Virus record (IMG/VR): IMGVR_UViG_3300031857_000002
Location: 248,001 to 312,000 of that record
Direction: 5' to 3' (one strand)
DNA length: 64,000 bases
DNA from: a virus
Shown: positions 47,109 to 55,829 of the stretch, piece after piece
Layout of the letters: the number at the start of each line of letters is the position of its first letter
Numbering within the stretch: position 1 is the first letter of the stretch
The notes under the pieces: model-generated
Databases searched by the model: none
What the model was told of the DNA's origin: nothing
What the model saw: only the letters and a program-made list of their open reading frames with translations
Translations under genes and position numbers: made by a program

Positions 47109-47495
47109 TTATACAGTTTGGTTTGCTACAAGTCGACGGATGCGTTGACCCATGTCCTCGGGCGTGTCGCCTTTGCCTGTGAGCATGTAGGCAGTGTACT
47201 CCACCATGTCGGCCTGTTTGAACTCCAAGGCAATACCCAAGTTCCGGAACACAAGGTTGACTTGTTTAAGAGTTTCTTCCACTGTTTTTTGTACAATGTC
47301 TAAGTGATCGGGGTCAACTTCGTCTTGCTCGTAGCCCATGTCACCTAACACGTCGTGAAAGGCTATTTGGTCATCCATAATGCAGAACTTGCCAAAAGCC
47401 TTGTTCAGGGTTTCGTCGCCAAAGTCCTCAATGTGCTCTCCAATGTCGTTGCTGTCAATCCAGGAAAGTTCTGTCTGTTTTGTGTATGTGTGCAT
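47109..47495 (-). CDS. acidic hypothetical protein
   Basis: 128 residues, acidic (E-H-I-E-D-F-G-D-E-T-L; Y-E-Q-D-E-V-D-P-D-H-L-D), mostly helical. No family recognised. Monocistronic between cassettes 6 and 5. Confidence 0.78.
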   Translation of the reverse strand: MHTYTKQTELSWIDSNDIGEHIEDFGDETLNKAFGKFCIMDDQIAFHDVLGDMGYEQDEVDPDHLDIVQKTVEETLKQVNLVFRNLGIALEFKQADMVEYTAYMLTGKGDTPEDMGQRIRRLVANQTV

Positions 47496-47524
47496 TGTTG
47501 GCTCCTTTTAGTTACTATACAAGT

Positions 47525-47553
47525 ATTATAGCAAAATGGGATTTATTGGTCAA
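47525..47553 (-). promoter_or_regulatory. repeated promoter cassette, copy 6
   Basis: TTGACC (47553-47548), 17-nt spacer, TATAAT (47530-47525), then ACTTGTATAGTAACTAAAAGG. The -35 overlaps the stop of the 91-residue gene. Confidence 0.9.
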
Positions 47554-47825
47554 CCGAATTCGTACATGTATTGAGCCACTGTAGGATCCAGTTTCACAAG
47601 GTCTTTTGCGGCCGCTGTGAGTTCACGGTAGCGTCTGTTAACTTCTGCACGTGGCAGTTCGCCATCACATGAAAGATTCTCAGGGCTCAGATCCGAATCA
47701 ATCATTTCAGCCACACGTTTACGACCTGCGGCAGTTTGAATTTCATAAACGGGTTCTGTACGTTGGCCGCGGAACAGGGCGGCATAACGGTTTTTGTTGT
47801 CAATAAAAGTGGTAAGTGCTCGCAT
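47550..47825 (-). CDS. small hypothetical protein
   Basis: 91 residues, basic-to-neutral, helical, with A-A-G-R-K-R-V-A-E-M-I-D-S-D-L and N-R-R-Y-R-E-L-T-A-A-A-K. No family recognised. Driven by cassette copy 7. Confidence 0.75.
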   Translation of the reverse strand: MRALTTFIDNKNRYAALFRGQRTEPVYEIQTAAGRKRVAEMIDSDLSPENLSCDGELPRAEVNRRYRELTAAAKDLVKLDPTVAQYMYEFG

Positions 47826-47855
47826 TGCTAACTCCTTTTTAATTACTATACAAGT

Positions 47856-47884
47856 ATTATAGCAAAATGGGATTTATTGGTCAA
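47856..47884 (-). promoter_or_regulatory. repeated promoter cassette, copy 7
   Basis: TTGACC (47884-47879), 17-nt spacer, TATAAT (47861-47856), then ACTTGTATAGTAATT and AAGGAG. Placed immediately after the terminator of the structural operon. Confidence 0.9.
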
Positions 47885-47886
47885 CC

Positions 47887-47911
47887 AAAAAAATGTGGCA
47901 AAAAAGCCACA
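47887..47911 (-). terminator. intrinsic terminator of the structural operon
   Basis: TGTGGC-UUUUUU-GCCACA followed by seven U on the minus strand, 20 nt after the Gly-rich protein stop. Ends the long tail/nrd transcript. Confidence 0.85.
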
Positions 47912-47930
47912 CTTTTAAGTGATTTTGTGC

Positions 47931-49085
47931 TTACATTGCACCGCCGCCACCACCACCACCACCTCCGCCTCCGTCGCCACCTCCGCCGTCGCCACCGCCC
48001 CCTGCACCATCACCGTTTGCGCCGCCGGCGTCAGTCCCGCCACCAAAGTCTGTGGCACCGTTTAATACTTGGAATGATTTTGTAAATGGTGTGATACTGG
48101 CAAAGGTAACAGTAAATTCCCAATCGCCAGCTTGAAGGGCAGTTCCTGCCACTGTGTCTTGGCCATTGGCATCAGTTGTACTTGACCCTGAGGCCCAGGG
48201 TAATGTGTAGGTGTACGCAGTAGACGGAGGACCGTTCACTACCAGTTGTAAAGTCTGGCCTTGATACACAATATCAATGTTGCCTGTAACAATGCCGGTG
48301 TACCAACCTGTTTGTTCCACTGCGGCTGTGACTGCGACCACTGCTGGTATCACATTCACTGTGGTTGAGGCTGAAACAAACTCTGGATTTACTGTTGTTT
48401 GACCAGCACTAAAAGTTAATGTAGCTGTGCCTGCGGCGCCCAAGTATGAACCTGGAATACGATACACACTACCAAGCCAGTTTGATGCACCATCACCAGC
48501 AGCCCATTCACTACCGGTTCCACCATACACAGTTCCACCAATAGTGCTGGTTAATGTAAACACTGTTGGGTCATAACCTGCCAGTGACACACTGGGTCTT
48601 ATTCGCAAATTAACATAAAAATCAGTATTGATCAACAACTCAGTTACAGGCGCTTGTGGGTCATATCCTAATGGTAATACGCTGTTTGATGCATATAGAT
48701 TTAGAACCGCAATTTTAACTGCAGGAGCCTCTACAGTTGGCTGAACATACGGATCTTGAGCTTTTGCTCTTGCAGTGCCTTCAACTCCGCAGGAATAGTC
48801 AGTAGAATTTGCGTTACCTGGTACTTGAAGTTCTGGCGGTGGTGGCAATGTAATTTTGGGATATTGTTGATTGACCAATAGTCTTGTGACTTCAACTGGC
48901 CGGGCTGCAAGAGTAGTACCAGTCACGGCTGTTAAAGCAGTGGATATTGCACCTAGTACCCTAGCCCCGCCAACTCCCGACGTTATGTCACCAACTTGTG
49001 CACCAATTCTAGCCACAGGAAATCCTGTAGTATTGTCAGACTCGGGCCATACACTGGGTACAATATTATCGTGCTTGATACTCAT
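47931..49085 (-). CDS. virion-type protein with poly-Gly C-terminus
   Basis: 384 residues, beta-rich, Thr/Val/Gly-rich, with Ig-like strands (V-T-A-A-V-E-Q-T-G-W-Y-T-G-I) and a short Pro run (L-P-P-P-P). The last 35 residues are almost only Gly with a few Asp, ending G-A-M. Gly-rich repeats are typical of phage receptor-binding tips such as T4-type gp38. It follows baseplate-type genes and precedes a terminator. Tail adhesin or baseplate decoration is likely; exact role unknown. The Gly codons produce a GGN/CCN-rich DNA tract (47938-48010). Confidence 0.75.
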   Translation of the reverse strand: MSIKHDNIVPSVWPESDNTTGFPVARIGAQVGDITSGVGGARVLGAISTALTAVTGTTLAARPVEVTRLLVNQQYPKITLPPPPELQVPGNANSTDYSCGVEGTARAKAQDPYVQPTVEAPAVKIAVLNLYASNSVLPLGYDPQAPVTELLINTDFYVNLRIRPSVSLAGYDPTVFTLTSTIGGTVYGGTGSEWAAGDGASNWLGSVYRIPGSYLGAAGTATLTFSAGQTTVNPEFVSASTTVNVIPAVVAVTAAVEQTGWYTGIVTGNIDIVYQGQTLQLVVNGPPSTAYTYTLPWASGSSTTDANGQDTVAGTALQAGDWEFTVTFASITPFTKSFQVLNGATDFGGGTDAGGANGDGAGGGGDGGGGDGGGGGGGGGGGAM

Positions 49086-49765
49086 GCTTTGTCCATTATT
49101 GAGTTGTTACGACCTTCTCTTAACGCACCAAGCACAGCTTGACCTGATTGCGTGTCAGCATCTGCTACTGCAATCAAGAAAGAATTCTGTCCACCAATCT
49201 CACGATCTAGGCCTGCATATTGCAGTCCACTCATAAAGCTCATTGTGGCCTGTTGTCCACCTGGTACCAAGTTGGCAAAATCTAGGCCGGCACGAACTTG
49301 GTTGTCGTATTCATATTCATACTGAGCACAGATTGAATTAAAACTGTTGTTCAATGATGTGGTATGAGCAGGATAGGCCGCAATCAATGCAGAAATTGCT
49401 GTGTTGGCCGCTGGTATTAACCCTGTGGTAAATGCATCATCACCTGACGCATACACGCCGGCTGCAGGGCCGCTGGGGATTGTTATTGGTCCTGCATTAG
49501 GACCATATGTTCCAGACACTGTGGCCAGCATGTCTGCGTAGATGCCGGTCAAGGTTGCGACATTCATGTTGGCAATAACAGCTGACGTATTTTCTAATGC
49601 ATTCTGTGTTTTTGTACCAACAGCAGAGCCCAAAAAGTCCTGCATGGTAAATGTGCCAAACTCGCCTGTGCCATTGGCAAATGTGTTTTTGTAGTAACTG
49701 GTCACTGTGTCTGGCACAGGCTTGGTTACATTTTCAACTAGATCAAGACCTTTGAGTGTTTCCAT
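49082..49765 (-). CDS. putative baseplate/tail structural protein
   Basis: 227 residues, Ala/Gly/Thr-rich, no Lys-rich stretches, typical virion composition. Contains S-S-V-like strands and M-S-F-M-S-G-L-Q-Y-A-G-L-D near the C-terminus. No family recognised. Between the PAAR-proximal gene and the Gly-rich protein with 2-4-nt junctions, so structural by context. Confidence 0.7.
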   Translation of the reverse strand: METLKGLDLVENVTKPVPDTVTSYYKNTFANGTGEFGTFTMQDFLGSAVGTKTQNALENTSAVIANMNVATLTGIYADMLATVSGTYGPNAGPITIPSGPAAGVYASGDDAFTTGLIPAANTAISALIAAYPAHTTSLNNSFNSICAQYEYEYDNQVRAGLDFANLVPGGQQATMSFMSGLQYAGLDREIGGQNSFLIAVADADTQSGQAVLGALREGRNNSIMDKA

Positions 49766-49767
49766 GA

Positions 49768-50973
49768 TTATCCTAACAATGCGGCTGCCAATTGCGGTGC
49801 AGTAACAGTAGAGATTCCAGTGACTTGTTGAAGACTGGACTGGAATGCTTTGTTTGCTACTGCTTGATCTGGCGGAATAATCTTTGCCAATTCGTCGCAG
49901 CCAGCAGGCAAGGTAATAGCTGTGCTGTCATTGAGTGCTGCCTGAATAGCAGGATTCACAGCGCCATCAGGTTCAAAAATCAATATGCTGGTACTACCCG
50001 GGGACGGTGGTGTGTTTGGATCAATCACTGTGCTAGGTGCTGTGGATATCACAGTCATGCTGGGCCAACTGGTTGGGAATATTTTTTTCAAGTCCAGCAA
50101 GTCACCTAGATTTGCAATATTTGGTATCACAGCATCTAGTATGTCCAGAGCATAGGTCAAACAGTCGCCATCAATGGCCACCATGGCAGCATAGGCTCGT
50201 TTCTGCAGTGTGTTAAATTCATTTTCAGTAGGGGTACGTTCACTGGCTTCAGGGGTGGCCAACAGAATAATATCACTTTGTGTTAGACCAAACTCTGCTA
50301 ATTTAGTAGCAATACAACTCAGTGTACCTGATGTGATGCCTGCTTGTTCGCTGATTTGTTGTAGTACACTTGCTGGTGTGCCAAAGTCTGCTAACTTGCC
50401 TAGGTTCAGTAGGTTACCACTCTTGGCAATATCTGCACCAAAACATTTCAGTGCCAAGTTGGCCGCAGTAAGTTGTCCTGTAATTAGATCATTCATTGTG
50501 GTAAATGTAGGACCAAGATATGTTGTGGCATTGACTGCACTGCATATTAAATCGTTTGCACTTTGTCTATATCCTGCCGCAATTTGAAATATCTGACAAA
50601 ACTTGTCTACACTGCCATCACCAAGATACATGGCAGCATTGTTGGCCACCAGATTGCCAAAGCCGCCCGGTTCGCTCACAGGTAACAGCACATTCATGCC
50701 AGCATATGATCCAGGCACACTGGATCCCAGGGCAGGACATGCGTTGCTGGCCAAGGTCTTTAGTGTGGTTACAATGTTGGCGCTGATGCCAAAACCAGGT
50801 GCGGCAGCAATAGCACCGTTCAAATTAGAAACAAAAGTAATTGAATTATAAGAGCTTACTGCATTGGTCAATGTGGCAGGAACTGCAATGCCTTGATTGT
50901 TCAGCAGGCCAGCGCCCGCAATCAATTGCAAAGGAGTGTATGTTCCCGGCGTTGAAAATCCTGCGCCGGCCAT
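49768..50973 (-). CDS. putative baseplate/tail structural protein
   Basis: 401 residues, Ala/Leu/Thr-rich with many short helices, six Cys and Pro-rich linkers (P-N-T-P-P-S-P-G-S). Starts immediately after the PAAR gene (one-base overlap). Its composition and place suggest a baseplate or spike-associated protein; no family recognised. Confidence 0.7.
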   Translation of the reverse strand: MAGAGFSTPGTYTPLQLIAGAGLLNNQGIAVPATLTNAVSSYNSITFVSNLNGAIAAAPGFGISANIVTTLKTLASNACPALGSSVPGSYAGMNVLLPVSEPGGFGNLVANNAAMYLGDGSVDKFCQIFQIAAGYRQSANDLICSAVNATTYLGPTFTTMNDLITGQLTAANLALKCFGADIAKSGNLLNLGKLADFGTPASVLQQISEQAGITSGTLSCIATKLAEFGLTQSDIILLATPEASERTPTENEFNTLQKRAYAAMVAIDGDCLTYALDILDAVIPNIANLGDLLDLKKIFPTSWPSMTVISTAPSTVIDPNTPPSPGSTSILIFEPDGAVNPAIQAALNDSTAITLPAGCDELAKIIPPDQAVANKAFQSSLQQVTGISTVTAPQLAAALLG

Positions 50974-51239
50974 TATCCTGCCCTTACATTGCTACTGCCG
51001 CCGGTGCGGGTGTGACCACAGGTGTCAGCATCACCTGTGACACTGATGGGTTTGCCTGCTACTCGCACAGTGCTTACTCCACCTGCAGTTTGTGGGCCTG
51101 CATGTGATTTTTTACCATGGAAACTAACAGCCAAACCAATCACAGCCGTGGGCTTGTTGTTGGTACGCACTGAGCCAATGCCCGATGTTACTACACCACC
51201 GCCTGAATCTGAATCACCTTGTCTCTGTACTGCTGGCAT
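50973..51239 (-). CDS. PAAR-motif spike tip protein
   Basis: 88 residues. Repeating Gly/His/Pro strands: G-I-G-S-V-R-T-N-N-K-P-T-A-V, F-H-G-K-K-S-H-A-G-P-Q-T, V-R-V-A-G-K-P-I-S-V-T-G-D and C-G-H-T-R-T-G-G-S-S-N-V-R-A-G. This is the cone-shaped PAAR fold with the zinc ligands (His/Cys) at the tip, the point of the cell-puncturing device in T4-like phages (gp5.4) and type VI secretion. Confidence 0.93.
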   Translation of the reverse strand: MPAVQRQGDSDSGGGVVTSGIGSVRTNNKPTAVIGLAVSFHGKKSHAGPQTAGGVSTVRVAGKPISVTGDADTCGHTRTGGSSNVRAG

Positions 51240-51240
51240 G

Positions 51241-51549
51241 TTATCCTAGTATGAGTTTTTTCTCTGGTACTTTGATACCAGTTGTTGCTTCTAGATATTT
51301 CATCTTGACCGAGTCATCAGTCTTAGATACCAAAGAAACGCTGTTAGTATTTAACCGAATTTCTTCCTTGGGATCTGCAGTAAACAAGCTGGGCACAAGT
51401 CCCATGCCCTGTGGTCCTGGGGCAATACTCACTGGTTCTTCCAAGACGATCCAGTCCCCGCCAGATTGTTTGACTTTGGCTACCATTTCCTCGCCAGAAT
51501 TCATTTTGAATGTGTATACTTGATTGTGTTCGAGTGCTAGTTGTGTCAT
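51241..51549 (-). CDS. conserved phage protein, small beta-barrel
   Basis: 102 residues. M-N-S-G-E-E-M-V-A-K-V, P-V-S-I-A-P-G-P-Q-G-M-G-L-V-P-S-L-F and Y-L-E-A-T-T-G-I are the recognisable core of a protein conserved in T4-like pelagi- and cyanophages; the first part resembles an Sm/Hfq-like barrel. Function unknown. One-base overlap with the glutaredoxin gene. Confidence 0.85.
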   Translation of the reverse strand: MTQLALEHNQVYTFKMNSGEEMVAKVKQSGGDWIVLEEPVSIAPGPQGMGLVPSLFTADPKEEIRLNTNSVSLVSKTDDSVKMKYLEATTGIKVPEKKLILG

Positions 51550-51779
51550 TAGACGCTTTCTGTTAGTTTAGCTTTAAGTTCTGTAAATCCACCCACAAGT
51601 TCTCCGTCAAGGATAATCTGTGGTACTGTTCTGGCTGTAGGGATTGCTTCTAACAATTCTTCTTTGGTATACCCGTCTCCGATCTTGCGTTCTTCAAACG
51701 GGATACCTTTTTGTTTTAATAGTGCCTTTGCTTGATCGCAGTAAGGGCAGTGGTACTTGCTCCACAAGATTGCTGTCAT
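51549..51779 (-). CDS. glutaredoxin
   Basis: 76 residues, monothiol-free: C-P-Y-C at residues 11-14, T-V-P-Q-I-I-L-D (cis-Pro) and G-G-F-T-E-L. Standard glutaredoxin size. It would pass electrons from glutathione to the class Ia ribonucleotide reductase encoded just upstream, as T4 NrdC does. Lies two genes downstream of nrdB in the same operon. Confidence 0.95.
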   Translation of the reverse strand: MTAILWSKYHCPYCDQAKALLKQKGIPFEERKIGDGYTKEELLEAIPTARTVPQIILDGELVGGFTELKAKLTESV

Positions 51780-51780
51780 T

Positions 51781-52215
51781 TTATTTTCCTAATAGTTTCA
51801 TCATTGTACGTACATGTACACGATCTTTTTCTTTTTCATCTTCGGGCAATTGATCATAGGGCACATGTTGTGCCGCATTATAGTCGGCCTTGGGATTGCG
51901 CTTCATCCATTCAATGTGAATGTACTCTGCGGCTTTTTCCATGTCAGTAGAAAATTTGGACACAGCGTCGGCGGCTGCTTTACCTGCGGCCAAGTTTTCC
52001 CTTTGCCAGTCCGGGTGAATCTTATCAAATGGTTGGTTGATATCGCCTTCAGATCCGTCGCTGTTCTTTTTGATCCTGGGCTTTGTTCCTGTAGGATCAA
52101 AATTACGACGCCATTCTTCGTGTGCTGAACTGGCAAATTGTGTGATAGGATCTTCGTTGATTTGCATCATCTCGTTAATTTTGTCTAAATGTTTTCTAAT
52201 ATCTTGTTGCATCAT
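51781..52215 (-). CDS. RyR-domain-like phage protein
   Basis: 144 residues. The second half, D-M-E-K-A-A-E-Y-I-H-I-E-W-M followed by P-Y-D-Q-L-P-E-D-E-K-E-K-D-R, is the pattern of the RyR domain (E-x-I-A-x-x-x-H-x-x-W...P-Y-x-x-L-x-x-x-E-K-x-x-D-R). RyR domains occur in ryanodine receptors and in phage and bacterial proteins thought to bind nucleotide-like ligands. Overlaps nrdB by 4 nt, suggesting a link to nucleotide metabolism. Confidence 0.8.
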   Translation of the reverse strand: MMQQDIRKHLDKINEMMQINEDPITQFASSAHEEWRRNFDPTGTKPRIKKNSDGSEGDINQPFDKIHPDWQRENLAAGKAAADAVSKFSTDMEKAAEYIHIEWMKRNPKADYNAAQHVPYDQLPEDEKEKDRVHVRTMMKLLGK

Positions 52216-53312
52216 AATTCTGGTAACTCCTCATAGTCAATGCTGTCGCTCATTATGCCGATAACATAATTAGTCGATTCGTTCTCCTGCAGTGCAGTTT
52301 GTTTCTTGCTGGTGTCAACGTGTTTGTTGAACCAAGGAATAGGGGTACTGCGTGGTGCAGGTTCCAAGTACTTGATACCAATTTCGTTGAGTGCGTTCTT
52401 GGCAGTGAAGTCCACAAAGTCTCTCAAGATGTTGGCATTGAGTCCAATCACAGGACCAAATTTAAACAAGTATTCTGCCCACTCTTTTTCTTCGCGGATC
52501 ACATCCAGGTACAATTGGTACACTTCTGCTTCGCATTCTGCTTTGACGTCAGCAAAGCGAGTATCTTCTTTCACAACCTGATTGATCAAAAATGCAGTCC
52601 ACTCTTTGTGTAGCAGTTCATCTTGCAAGATTAGTTGAATGATGTTGCCGTTGCCAATGAAGATCTTGTTCTCAACCATGGCCAATGAGGTTGCAAATGA
52701 TACCATAAAGCGGAATGCTTCCAATGCGTAACTAGCATGTAGAGCCATGTAAATTGCTTTGACGTGGTCTTGTTCAGTGACTGCTTCACCTAGTTGTTTG
52801 CGGCAGTTGACCACATGTAGTTCTTCATAGTAGTTGCCCACACTTGATGCCATATCTACAATTTCTTTAGTGTCGTGGATGGTGTTGAACACATCCTTGG
52901 GTACATTGTAGATGTTGCGAATGATGTGACTGTAACTTCTTGAGTGAATGTTGGTTTCAAAGAATGTCCAGTTATACACTAAAGCTTCTAGTTCTGGTAG
53001 GCTTACTACAGGAGTAAAGATTTGACTTGGGCCACGACCTTGCAAACTATCTAGTGCTGTTTGGCGTAACAGGTTTGATGTAAAGATATGCTTGACAGTA
53101 TCTGACGCATCTTTAAAGTCTTGTGAGTCTTTGGTCAATGAGATCTCTTCTGGCACCCAAAAGAATCCACGTGCCTCTTGCTCATACTTGGCAATCTTGT
53201 TGTACTTGACTTCTTCAAATCTTTGAATGGTCACAGGACCTGCTGGGTCCAGAAACATCTTGCGGTTCAAATAATCTGTTTTTGTTTTTAAATTGTATTG
53301 TTGTTTACTCAT
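52212..53312 (-). CDS. nrdB: class Ia ribonucleotide reductase beta subunit NrdB
   Basis: 366 residues. Diiron ligands in F-E-T-N-I-H-S-R-S-Y-S-H-I (Glu, His and the radical-bearing Tyr region) and E-E-L-H later; the C-terminal tail ending D-Y-E-E-L-P-E-L is the peptide that docks on NrdA. Generates the tyrosyl radical for deoxynucleotide synthesis. Separated from nrdA by a 63-residue membrane-protein gene, an arrangement common in T4-like phages. Confidence 0.96.
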   Translation of the reverse strand: MSKQQYNLKTKTDYLNRKMFLDPAGPVTIQRFEEVKYNKIAKYEQEARGFFWVPEEISLTKDSQDFKDASDTVKHIFTSNLLRQTALDSLQGRGPSQIFTPVVSLPELEALVYNWTFFETNIHSRSYSHIIRNIYNVPKDVFNTIHDTKEIVDMASSVGNYYEELHVVNCRKQLGEAVTEQDHVKAIYMALHASYALEAFRFMVSFATSLAMVENKIFIGNGNIIQLILQDELLHKEWTAFLINQVVKEDTRFADVKAECEAEVYQLYLDVIREEKEWAEYLFKFGPVIGLNANILRDFVDFTAKNALNEIGIKYLEPAPRSTPIPWFNKHVDTSKKQTALQENESTNYVIGIMSDSIDYEELPEL

Positions 53313-53315
53313 ATA

Positions 53316-53507
53316 TTACCAATGTCTGATTGTGTTGGCTATAATAAAGCCACAAGTTATAACGTGTATTATAACCCAAAACGTCTTGAAGAACAAGGCT
53401 ATGCGAGCTTCTCGAAGAGTCAAGATAGGCACATCTGGACGATCATGATCTGACTCGCCCATCAGGTGCCCAGTGGCTCTGGCCCATATCTTTTCTATAC
53501 TGTTCAC
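53316..53507 (-). CDS. small single-span membrane protein
   Basis: 63 residues. Polar N-terminus with D-H-D-R-P-D-V-P-I-L-T-L-R-E-A-R-I-A, then one transmembrane span (F-W-V-I-I-H-V-I-T-C-G-F-I-I-A). Overlaps nrdA by 4 nt and sits 3 nt before nrdB. A similar small gene between nrdA and nrdB occurs in related phages (from memory). Role unknown; could tether the reductase to the membrane. Confidence 0.82.
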   Translation of the reverse strand: MNSIEKIWARATGHLMGESDHDRPDVPILTLREARIALFFKTFWVIIHVITCGFIIANTIRHW

Positions 53508-55822
53508 AGTTTACAGCTTTCACAGTCTTCCTCAAGATCAAAATCAATTTCCTCCAAAGGAGCTGCCTCGTCGGCCTTTTGTTTTGATCCTGCTTTGTTG
53601 ATTAGACTGTAGTAGAATGTTTTCAATCCCCAGTAATGTGCCTGCATCAAGTTCTTGGCAATCAATGTGGTGGGCACTTTACGGTCAGCAAAGTGTGCGG
53701 GATTGTAAAATGTGTTTGTGCTGATTGACTGATCAATGTAGGCAGCCAATACTGCGGCAGTCTTCAAGTAGCCGTCACAGTCCTTCTGTGCCCACATCTG
53801 TTGATATTTGTTTTTCAACTTGTGATACTCAGGCACAACTTGTGTGAGCGAACCTGCCTTGGATTCTTTTACAGAGATCAAACTCATGGGCATTTCAATA
53901 CCGTTGGTTGAGTTGATCACCACTGAGCTGGACTCCACAGGAGCAATGGCCATTTGGGTGGCATTGCGTACTCCATAGCTACGCATTTCAGCACGTAGCC
54001 CTTCCCAGTTCAGTTCAGGTGTGAAGTCTGTGAGTTCGTTCACCCCCTTGGCACGTAGTTCCCAGGGAAAAATGCCTTTGCCGTAGCGTGTTCGGTCTGA
54101 GTCCGCACAACGACCACGTTCCTTGGCCAGTTCAACTGAGGCTTCTGTCAGGTAGTAGGCCTGGTGTTCCATCCACGTCTTGACGTCAGCCAGGGCGTCT
54201 CGCTCTCCGTATTTGAATCCACGCTTGGCGTGCCAATAGGCAAGGTTGGTGACTCCAATTCCAAGCGGTCTGATTTCGTCATTGGATAGTTTAGACTGGA
54301 TGGAAAGAAAGTCTTGATAATCAAGAATGTTGTTGAGGCTACGATGCAGTATGCGACAAGCACGGCGCATGTCTTCTGGGTTACGGAACGCACCCCAATT
54401 GATTGAGCCCAGAGTGCAAAGTGCGATACGACCATCGCTGTCATCCAGACGTTTAAAGGATTTAGTAGGTAAAAGTATTTCACAGCAAAGATTACTCTGG
54501 TAAATGGTATGATACTCAGGATCAAAAGGTCCTTGGTTCATCACATTGTCAATGAACACTAGATAGATACGACCAGTGTCTGTTCGTTCCTTGAGTATGC
54601 CTGATTTGAACACTTCTTCAGCACTCATGGTCTTTGTTCTCAAGTCTTTGCGTTTTTCATATTCGCAATAGAGCTGTTCAAACCGTTGTGTGTTTTGATA
54701 AAATGCTTCGTACAGGTCTGGTACTTCGTTTGGGTCAAAGAAAGTTATGTTTTCTTTGTTCTTGAATCGTCTCCAGAAGAAAGCACTAAGCACAACCCCA
54801 TAATCCATATGACGGACTCGGGTTTCTTCTGTTCCTTGGTTGTTCTTAAGAACAATAAGATCATCAAACTGATGATGCCAAATAGGATAAAATACAGTAG
54901 CACTTGCATTACGAATACCTCCTTGTGAGCATGAGCGCAAATCTCCAAACCATTTCTTCAAGAATGGTATCATGCCTGTATGCTGGATCTCACCACCACG
55001 GATGGGTGAACCTAATGAGCGCAGTCGTCCAATTTCTAAACCAATGCCTGCACGTTTGCTGGCATACTTGGCCATCATTTCTCCGGACGCGAAAATACTG
55101 TCCAAATCATCATCCGAGCGAATAAGCACACAACTACTAAACTGTTTAGTAGGAGTACCAAGCCCTGCCAACACTGGCGTGGCCAATGTGAAAAGCCCGT
55201 CGCTGGCTGCTGTGTAATACTCTTTGATGTAGCGCATTCTCGCTGAGTTCGGTTCTTCTGAGTGAAATACAGTAGCGGCCGCGACCATGTATCTAATTTG
55301 TGGAGTTTCATATATTTGTTTGGTACTACGGTTCTTGACCAAGTACTTCTCTATCAGTTGTTCAATTGCCGCATATGAATAGGTTTCATCTTTTGAGTGA
55401 TCCAACATGTCATTCATGCGGTTCCAGTCATCCTCTGTGTACCATTCCAGTAATTCTGGAGTGTATAGGCCAGTGTCTACATTGGTCTTTACAATTTCAT
55501 ACAAGTGTGGTGGAGTATATGAACCATATACATCTTTACGCAACATGCTGAGTCGTTGCTTGCCTGCTACGAATTGATAATTGGTGTGACCCACATCAGG
55601 ATTTGACTCTACGTCAATAAGGTCAACTATGGCACGTAAGGTAATTTCATCAATTTCCTTGGTGGTAATTCCATCGTAAAAATGCAACTGTGCCTTGATC
55701 TCTACCATGCTCTGGCTCACGTCTGCAATGCCTGCGCATATTTTGGCAATTTGTGTCTGCCACTTTTCCAATGCCAATGGCTCCCGCTGCCCTGAGCGTT
55801 TTACAACTGTTATTATTTTCAT
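53504..55822 (-). CDS. nrdA: class Ia ribonucleotide reductase alpha subunit NrdA
   Basis: 772 residues, full family length. Begins with a divergent ATP-cone (K-R-S-G-Q-R-E-P); catalytic motifs S-S-C-V-L-I-R, N-L-C-C-E-I (Asn-Cys-Glu) and the C-terminal C-E-S-C-K-L redox pair. Reduces ribonucleoside diphosphates; the C-terminal Cys pair is re-reduced by glutaredoxin, encoded four genes downstream. The start has the good frame through M-K-I-I-T-V-V-K-R-S-G. Confidence 0.97.
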   Translation of the reverse strand: MKIITVVKRSGQREPLALEKWQTQIAKICAGIADVSQSMVEIKAQLHFYDGITTKEIDEITLRAIVDLIDVESNPDVGHTNYQFVAGKQRLSMLRKDVYGSYTPPHLYEIVKTNVDTGLYTPELLEWYTEDDWNRMNDMLDHSKDETYSYAAIEQLIEKYLVKNRSTKQIYETPQIRYMVAAATVFHSEEPNSARMRYIKEYYTAASDGLFTLATPVLAGLGTPTKQFSSCVLIRSDDDLDSIFASGEMMAKYASKRAGIGLEIGRLRSLGSPIRGGEIQHTGMIPFLKKWFGDLRSCSQGGIRNASATVFYPIWHHQFDDLIVLKNNQGTEETRVRHMDYGVVLSAFFWRRFKNKENITFFDPNEVPDLYEAFYQNTQRFEQLYCEYEKRKDLRTKTMSAEEVFKSGILKERTDTGRIYLVFIDNVMNQGPFDPEYHTIYQSNLCCEILLPTKSFKRLDDSDGRIALCTLGSINWGAFRNPEDMRRACRILHRSLNNILDYQDFLSIQSKLSNDEIRPLGIGVTNLAYWHAKRGFKYGERDALADVKTWMEHQAYYLTEASVELAKERGRCADSDRTRYGKGIFPWELRAKGVNELTDFTPELNWEGLRAEMRSYGVRNATQMAIAPVESSSVVINSTNGIEMPMSLISVKESKAGSLTQVVPEYHKLKNKYQQMWAQKDCDGYLKTAAVLAAYIDQSISTNTFYNPAHFADRKVPTTLIAKNLMQAHYWGLKTFYYSLINKAGSKQKADEAAPLEEIDFDLEEDCESCKL

Positions 55823-55829
55823 TCTACTC

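Noticed and set aside
47938-48030. Microsatellite-like GCC/ACC repeat
   Set aside because: Explained by poly-Gly codons at the end of the tail protein gene.
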